Shown in pieces: positions 58,327 through 64,000 of a DNA stretch of 64,000 nt; position 1 is the stretch's first letter; the number at the start of each line of letters is the position of its first letter. Origin of the DNA: J029 sp964482495. Its GTDB lineage: Bacteria; Planctomycetota; UBA1135. Where the stretch lies: contig CAYZXS010000010.1 of assembly GCA_964482495.1 (NCBI GenBank), forward strand, positions 34,108 to 98,107. Direction: 5' to 3'. The position numbers were made by a program, and so were the translations under genes. Under the pieces are notes generated by a model. It ran no database searches. It had not been told where the DNA came from and was given only the letters and a program-made list of their open reading frames with translations.

Positions 58327-59871
58327 ATGCTGCTCGGCGCCCTGGCCCTCCTCGCTCTGCTCCAGGCGGGGCCGATCCCCGAAGCCTACGGCGTCCAAGT
58401 GGTGGACCGCGCCACCGGGCGCGGCGTGCCGCTGGTCGAGCTGGAGACCGTGAACCACCTGCTCTTCGTCACCGACAGCGCCGGCTGGGCCGCGATCGCC
58501 GAGCCCGATCTGATGGGGGAGCGGGTTTGGTTCTTCGTCCGCAGTCACGGCTACGAGTACCCGGCCGACGGCTTCGGCTACCGCGGCGCGCGGCTCGAGG
58601 TCGAGCCCGGCGGCCGCGCGCGGCTCGAGCTCGACCGGCTGAACCTGGCCGAGCGCCTCTACCGCGTCACCGGCGCGGGGATCTACCGCGACAGCCTGCT
58701 GCTCGGCGAGCCGGCGCCGACCGCGCGGCCGCTGCTCAACGGCGGCGTGCTCGGCCAGGACTCGGTGCTGAGCGCGGTCTACCGCGGCGAGGTCTTCTGG
58801 ATCTGGGGCGACACCAGCCGCGCGGCCTACCCGCTCGGCAATTTCCAGGCCTCGGGGGCGCGCTCCACCTTGCCCGCCGACGGCGGCCTCGATCCATCCG
58901 TCGGCGTCGACCTGCGCTACTACGTCGGCGAGGACGGCTTCAGCCGCGAGATGTGCCCGATGCAGGCGCCGGGGCCCGTATGGCTCGACGGACTCGCGGC
59001 GCTCCCTGACCCGGCCGGTGAGGAGCGCTTGGTCGCCCGCTTCATGCGCGTGAAGTCCCTCGGCGAGCTGTACGAGCAGGGCTTCGTGGTCTGGAGCGAC
59101 GAGCGCGAGCGCTTCGAGCGCGCCGGATCGCTGCCCTTGGACGCGACCTTGTTCCCGGTCGGTCATCCGCTGCGGCACCAGGACGCCGACGGCGCCGACT
59201 GGCTGCTGTTCTGCAACCCCTTCCCGGCGGTGCGCGTGCCCGCCACGACCACCGCTTATCTCCAGCCCGACCGCTACCAGGCCTGGACCTGCCTGAAGAT
59301 CGGCACGCGGTGGCCGCAGCAGGGCTTCGCGGCCGACGCGGAGGTCCCCTTCGACCGCGACGCAGACGGCAGGCTGCGCTGGAGCTGGAAGGCGTCCACC
59401 GCCGCGGTCGACGGCCAGCGCTGGGCCGAGCTGGTCGCGCGCGGCCACGCCGGCGCCGACGAGGGAGCCTGGGACCTGCACGACGCCGCCACCGGGGAGC
59501 GCGTGCTGCCGCACGGCGGCAGCCTGGCCTGGAACGAGCACCGCCAGCGGTGGGTCTCGGTCTTCCTGCAGGCCTGGGGCGAGACCATGGTGGGGGAGGT
59601 CTGGTACGCCGAGGCCGAAGACCCGTGGGGCGAATGGAGCCCGGCGACCAAGATCGTCAGCCACGACGACTACAGCTTCTACAACGTCCGCCACCACCCC
59701 TTCTTCGACCAGGACGGCGGCCGCACGATCTACTTCGAGGGCACCTACACCGCGACCTTCAGCGGCAACGACAGCCCGACGCCGCGCTACGACTACAACC
59801 AGGTCATGTACCGGTTGGACGTGTCCGAGCCCAGGCTGTTTTCCCGGGGCTCCGGGCCTTCCGAGGGATGA
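58327..59871 (+). CDS. Secreted protein, carboxypeptidase-like module plus propeller-like region
   Basis: A 514-residue protein with a signal peptide (MLLGALALLALLQAGPIPEA). Residues ~22-110 form a small beta-sandwich ('VQVVDRATGRGVPLVELETV'). The rest looks like a five-bladed propeller of the DUF4185/GH43-like kind, with 'GEVFWIWGDTSRAAYPLGNF', 'WSDERERFER' and 'YFEGTYTATFSGND'. No catalytic residues are assigned with confidence. Probably acts on or binds an external glycan. Confidence 0.65.
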   Translation: MLLGALALLALLQAGPIPEAYGVQVVDRATGRGVPLVELETVNHLLFVTDSAGWAAIAEPDLMGERVWFFVRSHGYEYPADGFGYRGARLEVEPGGRARLELDRLNLAERLYRVTGAGIYRDSLLLGEPAPTARPLLNGGVLGQDSVLSAVYRGEVFWIWGDTSRAAYPLGNFQASGARSTLPADGGLDPSVGVDLRYYVGEDGFSREMCPMQAPGPVWLDGLAALPDPAGEERLVARFMRVKSLGELYEQGFVVWSDERERFERAGSLPLDATLFPVGHPLRHQDADGADWLLFCNPFPAVRVPATTTAYLQPDRYQAWTCLKIGTRWPQQGFAADAEVPFDRDADGRLRWSWKASTAAVDGQRWAELVARGHAGADEGAWDLHDAATGERVLPHGGSLAWNEHRQRWVSVFLQAWGETMVGEVWYAEAEDPWGEWSPATKIVSHDDYSFYNVRHHPFFDQDGGRTIYFEGTYTATFSGNDSPTPRYDYNQVMYRLDVSEPRLFSRGSGPSEG

Positions 59872-59880
59872 CCGCGCTGC

Positions 59881-59886
59881 TAGAAT
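59881..59886 (+). promoter_or_regulatory. Candidate -10 box TAGAAT before the LeuB-type gene
   Basis: TAGAAT lies 28 bases before the ATG at 59915. This gene would have a short leader instead of being leaderless. Confidence 0.35.
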
Positions 59887-59914
59887 CCGCCGTTTCCGCC
59901 CCACGGAACCCACC

Positions 59915-60979
59915 ATGAGCAAGACGCACAAAATCGCAGTCCTGGCCGGCGACGGCATCGGCCCCGAGGTCGTCCGCGAGGGCCTCCGGGTCCTCGACGC
60001 CGCCCAGGAACGTTTCGGCTTCTCGACCGAGCGGGTCGAGTACCCCTTCGGCACCGACCACTGGCTGGCCACGAAGGACATCTTCCCCGACAAGGAGTTC
60101 GGCGAGGTCCAGGAGATGGACGCCGTGCTGCTGGGCGCCATCGGCGACCCGCGCGCGCCCGTCGGCCTGATCGAGCGCGGCATCATCGGCAAGCTGCGCT
60201 GGGAGCTGGACATGTACCTCAACCTGCGGCCGATCAAGCTCTACGACGAGCGTTACTGCCCGCTGAAGGACAAGGGGCCGGAGGACGTCGACATGGTCAT
60301 CGTGCGCGAGAACACCGAGGACGCCTACGTGCATCCGCCGGTGTTCCAGAACGAGGGCACCGCCGACGAGATCGCCGAGCAGCCGATGCGCTACACCCGC
60401 AAGGGCACCGAGCGCGTGATCCGCTACGCCTTCGAGCTGGCGATGACCCGCCCGCGCAAGCAGCTGACCCTGATCGACAAGGCCAACGCCGTGCGGGCGC
60501 AGGACCTGTACACCCGGGTCTTCGAGGAGGTCTCCAAGGAGTACCCCGAGGTCAAGACCGACCACGCCTACATCGACGCCGCCTGCATGTGGATGGTGAA
60601 GAACCCCGAGTGGTTCGACGTCGCCGTGACCACCAACCTGTTCGGCGACATCATCACCGACCTGGGCGCGATGGTGCAGGGCGGCATGGGCGTCGCCGCC
60701 AGCGCGAACCTGCACCCGGGCAAGCTGAGCCTGTTCGAGCCGATCCACGGCAGCATGCCCAAGGCCACCGGCAAGAACACCGCCAACCCGATCGCCACCG
60801 TCAGCGCCATCGCCATGATGCTGGACTACCTGGGCGAGAAGCAGGCCTCGGTCGCCGTCGAGACCGCCATCGCCGAGCTGCTCCGCTCCGACCGCGTCAA
60901 GGGCCTCAAGGCAGGCCTGCACTCCACCAGCGAGTGGGGCGACATGGTCCTCGAGCAGATGGGAGCAGTGCCTGCTTAA
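59915..60979 (+). CDS. leuB: 3-isopropylmalate dehydrogenase-type oxidative decarboxylase
   Basis: A 354-residue isocitrate/isopropylmalate dehydrogenase-family enzyme. It shows 'VLAGDGIGPEV', 'LLGAIGDPRAPVGLIERGII', 'LDMYLNLRPIKLY' (conserved Arg), 'VIVRENTEDAYV', the metal site 'TNLFGDIITDLGAMVQGGMG', and 'FEPIHGSMPKATGKNTANP' for NAD binding. LeuB oxidises 3-isopropylmalate to 2-oxoisocaproate in leucine synthesis. The pattern also resembles tartrate dehydrogenases, so the gene name is probable, not certain. No leuA, leuC or leuD is nearby. Confidence 0.82.
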   Translation: MSKTHKIAVLAGDGIGPEVVREGLRVLDAAQERFGFSTERVEYPFGTDHWLATKDIFPDKEFGEVQEMDAVLLGAIGDPRAPVGLIERGIIGKLRWELDMYLNLRPIKLYDERYCPLKDKGPEDVDMVIVRENTEDAYVHPPVFQNEGTADEIAEQPMRYTRKGTERVIRYAFELAMTRPRKQLTLIDKANAVRAQDLYTRVFEEVSKEYPEVKTDHAYIDAACMWMVKNPEWFDVAVTTNLFGDIITDLGAMVQGGMGVAASANLHPGKLSLFEPIHGSMPKATGKNTANPIATVSAIAMMLDYLGEKQASVAVETAIAELLRSDRVKGLKAGLHSTSEWGDMVLEQMGAVPA

Positions 60980-60981
60980 GA

Positions 60982-61008
60982 GGTGCCAGGCTCCTTCGTC
61001 AAGGAGCC
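60982..61008 (+). repeat. Dispersed repeat copy with hairpin after leuB
   Basis: GGTGCCAGGCTCCTTC (60982-60997) is the exact reverse complement of 61752-61767. The same stretch forms a local hairpin, GGCTCCTT-CGTC-AAGGAGCC (60989-61008), ten bases after the leuB stop. It could therefore act as a terminator, but it has no T tract. Confidence 0.55.
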
Positions 61009-61034
61009 AGCCGAGCGCGCGCCGCTCGATCCCG

Positions 61035-61062
61035 GCCGGCCGTCCCTCGAGGGGCGGCCGGC
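61035..61062 (+). terminator. Hairpin between convergent leuB and lipoprotein genes
   Basis: GCCGGCCGTCCC pairs with GGGGCGGCCGGC around a TCGA loop: twelve pairs including one G-T wobble. A short 'cgtttc' follows on the plus strand. The position between two convergent stops (60979 and 61075) fits a terminator used mainly by leuB. Confidence 0.6.
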
Positions 61063-61074
61063 TCCGTTTCCGGG

Positions 61075-61725
61075 CTAGCCGTCCAGCGTGGCGTCCGGGC
61101 GCAGGAAGCCCGGGTCGTGCTCGAAGTGGAAGTCGAGGTAGACCACGGCCAGGCGGGAGGTCAACGAGAGGTAGCTGTGGCAGTCGATCCGTAGGGCCCC
61201 GTCCAGGCCTTCGAGGCGGAAGACGGCGTGCACGTCCTCGTCGACGAAATTCCGGAGCCGGTCGCGTCGCTGCAGGCCGGCGGACTCCAGCGGGCCGACC
61301 AGGTGGTCCTCGATCCGCTCGAGGAAATGGTCCGCGCCCTTGCCGTAGGCGGAGCGGTCCAGCTGCTCGATCGCTTCTAGGGAGAGGTCCATGCCGTAGC
61401 TGACGCTGCCGGTGTATTCGCTGAAGGCCTCGTGGGAGGCGGCGCTGTCGGAGGCGCCTGGAATGGAACTCCGCCCGACGCCGCGGTTCAAGGAGGTGGG
61501 CGTCGCCGTCTCCGCTGGGTCATTCATGAAGTGGTGCGGACTCCACTGTGTGCCCTTCGGCGGCCCGACCGGCCGCTCCAGCGCTGCGATGACGTCGAAG
61601 GGCAGGGCGCTGACGATCGGCTCGGGGCCGCGGCTGCAGCCGGCGGTGACCAGGAACAGGAGGGGGAGGAGCGAGAGGACCCGGGCGGCCGGGCGCGGAT
61701 GGAATACACCGGATGAGGCGTCCAT
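61075..61725 (-). CDS. Lipoprotein, unknown function
   Basis: A 216-residue lipoprotein with lipobox 'LVTAGC'. The mature part shows no family I know: 'SVSYGMDLSLEAIEQLDRSA' and 'VHAVFRLEGLDGALRIDCHS' suggest an alpha/beta domain. The start is ATG 61725; the open frame runs 18 codons further upstream across the repeat at 61752-61767 and is not favoured. The gene lies between two inverted 16-base repeats (60982-60997 and 61752-61767). Confidence 0.75.
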   Translation of the reverse strand: MDASSGVFHPRPAARVLSLLPLLFLVTAGCSRGPEPIVSALPFDVIAALERPVGPPKGTQWSPHHFMNDPAETATPTSLNRGVGRSSIPGASDSAASHEAFSEYTGSVSYGMDLSLEAIEQLDRSAYGKGADHFLERIEDHLVGPLESAGLQRRDRLRNFVDEDVHAVFRLEGLDGALRIDCHSYLSLTSRLAVVYLDFHFEHDPGFLRPDATLDG

Positions 61726-61731
61726 GGCCCC

Positions 61732-61737
61732 ATGGTA
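61732..61737 (-). promoter_or_regulatory. Candidate -10 box TACCAT, leaderless 61725 gene
   Basis: On the minus strand TACCAT-GGGGCC-ATG: six bases before the ATG at 61725. Confidence 0.45.
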
Positions 61738-61751
61738 GCCCCGAAGGGCAT

Positions 61752-61767
61752 GAAGGAGCCTGGCACC
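61752..61767 (-). repeat. Dispersed repeat copy (inverted relative to 60982)
   Basis: GAAGGAGCCTGGCACC on the plus strand, exact reverse complement of 60982-60997. With that copy it encloses the lipoprotein gene. Confidence 0.55.
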
Positions 61768-61844
61768 GGTCCCTGGCAATGGACCCGCTTCTTTGGTCTA
61801 ATCCGGGAGTCGCCTATCTAGGCAACCACGACGTCGCCACGGGT

Positions 61845-62126
61845 ATGACCACCAAACAGAACTGCTGGCAAGTCCTCGAATGCGGCCGCGAGCTCGGCGG
61901 CCACCTCGTCGAGGAGTTGGGGGTCTGCCCCGTTTCTCTCGACTTGGAATACGACGGCGTCAACGGCGGCAAGGGCGGCGGCCGCTTCTGCTGGGAGGTC
62001 GCCGGCAGCTTCAGCCGCGGCGAACGCCAGGGCCGCTTCGCCACCAGCTGCGTCGACTGCGTGCTTTGCCCCTTCCTGGAGCAGGTCGCGAAGGATGGAG
62101 GGCGGGCACTTCATCCTGACCCGTGA
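61845..62126 (+). CDS. Two-CW-domain protein, probably frameshifted near its end
   Basis: A 93-residue frame beginning 'MTTKQNCWQVLECGRE', with 'GVCP', 'GVNGGKGGGRFCWEVAGSFS' and 'CVDCVLCPFLEQV': the pattern of small two-CW proteins, whose Cys residues probably bind metal or redox partners. The end 'DGGRALHPDP' is unlike the family. One base shift near 62093-62098 would continue as 'GGHFILTREDFREDKMERER' to TAG 62173-62175, a better C-terminus. An extra base in the sequence, or a real frameshift, is likely. ATG 61779 would add 22 residues and is less likely. Confidence 0.78.
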   Translation: MTTKQNCWQVLECGRELGGHLVEELGVCPVSLDLEYDGVNGGKGGGRFCWEVAGSFSRGERQGRFATSCVDCVLCPFLEQVAKDGGRALHPDP

Positions 62127-62172
62127 GGACTTCCGCGAGGACAAGATGGAGCGGGAGCGCAACAAGCGCCAC

Positions 62173-62178
62173 TAGGCT
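62173..62178 (+). promoter_or_regulatory. Candidate -10 box TAGGCT before 62186
   Basis: TAGGCT lies seven bases before the GTG at 62186. Its TAG is also the stop of the corrected two-CW frame. Confidence 0.45.
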
Positions 62179-62185
62179 GGCGCGG

Positions 62186-62728
62186 GTGAGCCCGCAGGAC
62201 CCGCCCGCTCGATTCCGCATCCGGCCCGCTGGCCCCGAGGACGCCGGCCTGGTGCTGCGCTTCATCCGGGAGTTGGCGGAGTACGAGCGGCTCGGGCACG
62301 AGGTGGTCGCCACCGAGGAACGGCTGCGCCAGCACCTGGCCCCGCCCGCGCCGGCCTGCGAGGCGCTGCTGGCCTTCGCCGGCGACGAGCCGGTCGGCTT
62401 CGCCCTCTTTTTCCCGACCTACTCGACCTTCCTAGCGCAGCCGGGCCTCCACCTCGAGGACCTCTACGTGCCCGAGCTCCACCGCGGCCGCGGCTACGGC
62501 GGCCGCCTGCTGGCCGAGCTGGCCCGGATCGCCCGGGAGCGCGGCTGCGGCCGGCTGGAGTGGGCGGTGCTGGACTGGAACGAGCCGGCGATCCGCTTCT
62601 ACCGCTCGATCGGTGCTGCCCTGCTCAAGGAGTGGCAGACCTTCCGCCTCAGCGGGGAAGCCCTGGCGGCGGTCGCCGACCGCGCGGAGGTGACGGGGTC
62701 GCCCGGAGCCGGGGAGCGGGCCGGCTAG
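62186..62728 (+). CDS. GNAT-family acetyltransferase (diamine acetyltransferase-like)
   Basis: A 180-residue acetyltransferase. It has 'RIRPAGPEDAGLVLRFIREL', 'LHLEDLYVPELHRGRGYGGR' (acetyl-CoA loop) and 'LDWNEPAIRFYRSIGA', the layout of diamine/thialysine N-acetyltransferases. The probable substrate is a primary amine. The start is GTG 62186; the frame is open upstream but that part overlaps the two-CW end. Confidence 0.88.
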   Translation: MSPQDPPARFRIRPAGPEDAGLVLRFIRELAEYERLGHEVVATEERLRQHLAPPAPACEALLAFAGDEPVGFALFFPTYSTFLAQPGLHLEDLYVPELHRGRGYGGRLLAELARIARERGCGRLEWAVLDWNEPAIRFYRSIGAALLKEWQTFRLSGEALAAVADRAEVTGSPGAGERAG

Positions 62729-62729
62729 C

Positions 62730-64000
62730 GTGGCCGAAACCCCTCCCGGCCTGGGCGCCTTCACCGCCGCGCCCCACCGCACCCTGCTGCGGCTGTCCTT
62801 CCCGGTGCTCCTGTCCCTGATCGCGGAGCCGGTCGCGGCCTTGGTCGACACCGCCTTCCTGAAGCAGCTCGGCGCCGCGCCCCTGGCGGCGGTCGGGGTG
62901 GGGGCGACCCTGCTCTCGGGGGTGTTCTGGATCTTCAACTTCCTCGGCGTCGCCACCCACACCGAGGTCGCCCGCGCCGCCGGCGCCGGGGAGCGCGAGG
63001 CCGGCCGCGCCGCCGCCGGCCTGGGCCTGACCCTGGCCGCCGCCGCCGGCTTGGGGCTGTTGCTCTTCGGCTGGGTCACCGGCCCGGCCGCGGCCAGCGC
63101 CATGGAGGCCGAGGGGGCGGTCGCTGACTCCGCCGTGCTCTACCTGCGCATCCGGCTGCTGGCCGCCCCGGCGGTGCTGGTGACGCTGGTGGCCTTCGGC
63201 GCCCTGCGCGGGGTCCAGGACATGCGGGCGCCGCTGAAGGTGGCGGTCGCCATCAACGCCCTCAACGTCCTGCTCGACTGGCTGCTGATCTTCGGCGTCG
63301 GCCCCTTCCCCGCCCTCGGCGTCGCCGGCGCGGCCTGGGCGACCGTGATCAGCCAGTGGCTCGGCGCCGGCCTGGCGCTGATCGCCATGGCCCGCCGCTT
63401 GGGTTGGCCGCGGCCGGCGCCGCTGCGCCAGGCCAGCCAGCTGCTCCGGGTCGGCGGCGACCTGTTCGCGCGCACCGGGCTGCTGACCGTGTTCCTGATG
63501 CTGGGCACCCGCGCCGCCACCGGCATCGGCGCCGAGGCCGGCGCCGCCCACCACGCCATCCGCACCGTCTGGCTGTTCACGGCGCTGGTGCTCGACGCCT
63601 TCGCGATCTCGGCCCAGAGCCTGGTCGCGACCGCCTTCGGCGCCGCCGAGCTGCGGTTGGCGCGGCGGGTGGCGGCGGTCTGCTGCAGCTGGAGCCTGGC
63701 CGCGGGCGTCGCCATCGCCCTCGGCATGCTGCTGACCGAGTCGGCGTTCTCCCGCTGGCTGGTGCCCCCCGAGGCCGGCGCGGTCTTCGCCGCCGCCTGG
63801 CTGCCGGCCGCCTTGGCCCAGCCGCTCAACGCGCTCTCTTTCGCCACCGACGGCCTGCACTGGGGCGCCCAGGACTACCGCTTCCTGCGCAACGCCATGG
63901 CCGCCGCCTTCGTCGTCGGCGCCGGCGGCCTGCTGCTGCTCGACCTCGAGCGCGAGGGCGCCCTGCAGGCGGTCTGGTCGGTCACCGGCGCTTGGATCGC
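62730..64000 (+). CDS. MATE-family multidrug/Na+ efflux transporter (3' truncated)
   Basis: The first 423 codons of a MATE (DinF-like) transporter from GTG 62730. 'LRLSFPVLLSLIAEPVAALV' opens helix 1, followed by 'DTAFLKQLGAAPLAAVGVGA' and about eleven predicted membrane helices, including 'ALRGVQDMRAPLKVAVAINA' of the DinF type. Such carriers export drugs or metabolites in exchange for Na+ or H+. It starts one base after the GNAT stop. The gene runs off the end of the window. Confidence 0.9.
   Translation, partial: MAETPPGLGAFTAAPHRTLLRLSFPVLLSLIAEPVAALVDTAFLKQLGAAPLAAVGVGATLLSGVFWIFNFLGVATHTEVARAAGAGEREAGRAAAGLGLTLAAAAGLGLLLFGWVTGPAAASAMEAEGAVADSAVLYLRIRLLAAPAVLVTLVAFGALRGVQDMRAPLKVAVAINALNVLLDWLLIFGVGPFPALGVAGAAWATVISQWLGAGLALIAMARRLGWPRPAPLRQASQLLRVGGDLFARTGLLTVFLMLGTRAATGIGAEAGAAHHAIRTVWLFTALVLDAFAISAQSLVATAFGAAELRLARRVAAVCCSWSLAAGVAIALGMLLTESAFSRWLVPPEAGAVFAAAWLPAALAQPLNALSFATDGLHWGAQDYRFLRNAMAAAFVVGAGGLLLLDLEREGALQAVWSVTGAWI

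Noticed and set aside
56869..60237. 1122-codon open frame antisense to the regulatory-like and propeller-like genes
   Set aside because: It crosses two real genes and an intergenic stretch and shows no domain; a shadow frame.
61075..61779. Mobile cassette bounded by inverted repeats
   Set aside because: The 16-base repeats flank a single lipoprotein gene, but there is no transposase or target-site duplication, and a third near-copy elsewhere points to a dispersed motif.
1..64000. tRNA, rRNA, CRISPR, prophage or insertion sequence
   Set aside because: I looked for T-loop-like sequences, regular direct repeats with spacers, and transposase or phage proteins, and saw none. A covariance-model search would be needed to exclude small RNAs.

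Overview
The window is very GC-rich bacterial DNA that is almost wholly coding; no intergenic stretch exceeds about 300 bases. Secreted sulfatases, DUF1080, DUF2961/GH172, carboxypeptidase-regulatory-like proteins, many lipoproteins, and an ECF sigma factor overlapping a Ser/Thr kinase fused to a SUMF1/FGE-like domain together suggest a Planctomycetota-like bacterium. This is inferred from gene content; no rRNA or other phylogenetic marker was seen. Two runs of exactly 100 N mark the sequence as a scaffold, probably from a draft or metagenome assembly. I saw no tRNA, rRNA, CRISPR array, transposase or phage gene.

Region 1 (1-14131) is a polysaccharide-desulfation locus. It holds two different sulfatase-sulfatase fusions that diverge from almost the same point (585-3305 and 3317-6334), a single sulfatase followed by an ankyrin protein (minus strand), and a GH95 alpha-L-fucosidase fused to a sulfatase, followed by a PhoD-like phosphatase. 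That is six sulfatase domains within about 12 kb, next to a fucosidase, which points to extracytoplasmic degradation of a sulfated, fucose-containing glycan. Other glycan genes are a DUF1080 lipoprotein (23330), a GH2-like enzyme with a discoidin-like C-terminus (38001), a galactokinase-like protein (49242), a GH172 protein broken by a gap (52386) and a secreted propeller-like protein (58327).

Region 2 (14176-26343) carries many small housekeeping and hypothetical genes: YciI, a voltage-gated potassium channel with a C-terminal zinc ribbon, Ada, SRPBCC, DUF5655, two MmcQ/YjbR proteins, VOC, tautomerase, sirtuin, PhyH, GNAT, SUI1 and GYF-RDD. Region 3 (26405-31019) has the ECF sigma/kinase-SUMF1 pair, a BNR-repeat protein, and a 289-base non-coding stretch full of hairpins. 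Region 4 (31020-41841) holds a GIY-YIG protein, a DeaD-type helicase, a PAS/zinc protein, a mini beta-carbonic-anhydrase-like protein, hemolysin III, an aminotransferase and the GH2-like enzyme.

Region 5 (42483-48341) is a compact, overlapping three-gene operon: a membrane-anchored TerB_N/TerB/TerB_C protein, a BrxD-like P-loop ATPase and an Lhr/BrxHI-like SF2 helicase. It is a candidate stand-alone DNA-processing or defence system. Region 6 (48353-64000) has galactokinase, nitrilase, GH172, large secreted proteins, a LeuB-type dehydrogenase, a two-CW protein with an apparent frameshift, a GNAT protein and the start of a MATE transporter that runs off the end.

One pattern runs through the window: about eighteen genes on both strands have a TANNNT-like hexamer ending 6-8 bases before the start codon. 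This is the geometry expected of leaderless transcription from a -10 box. Many other genes are translationally coupled through TGA-overlapping starts (ATGA, GTGA, TTGA).
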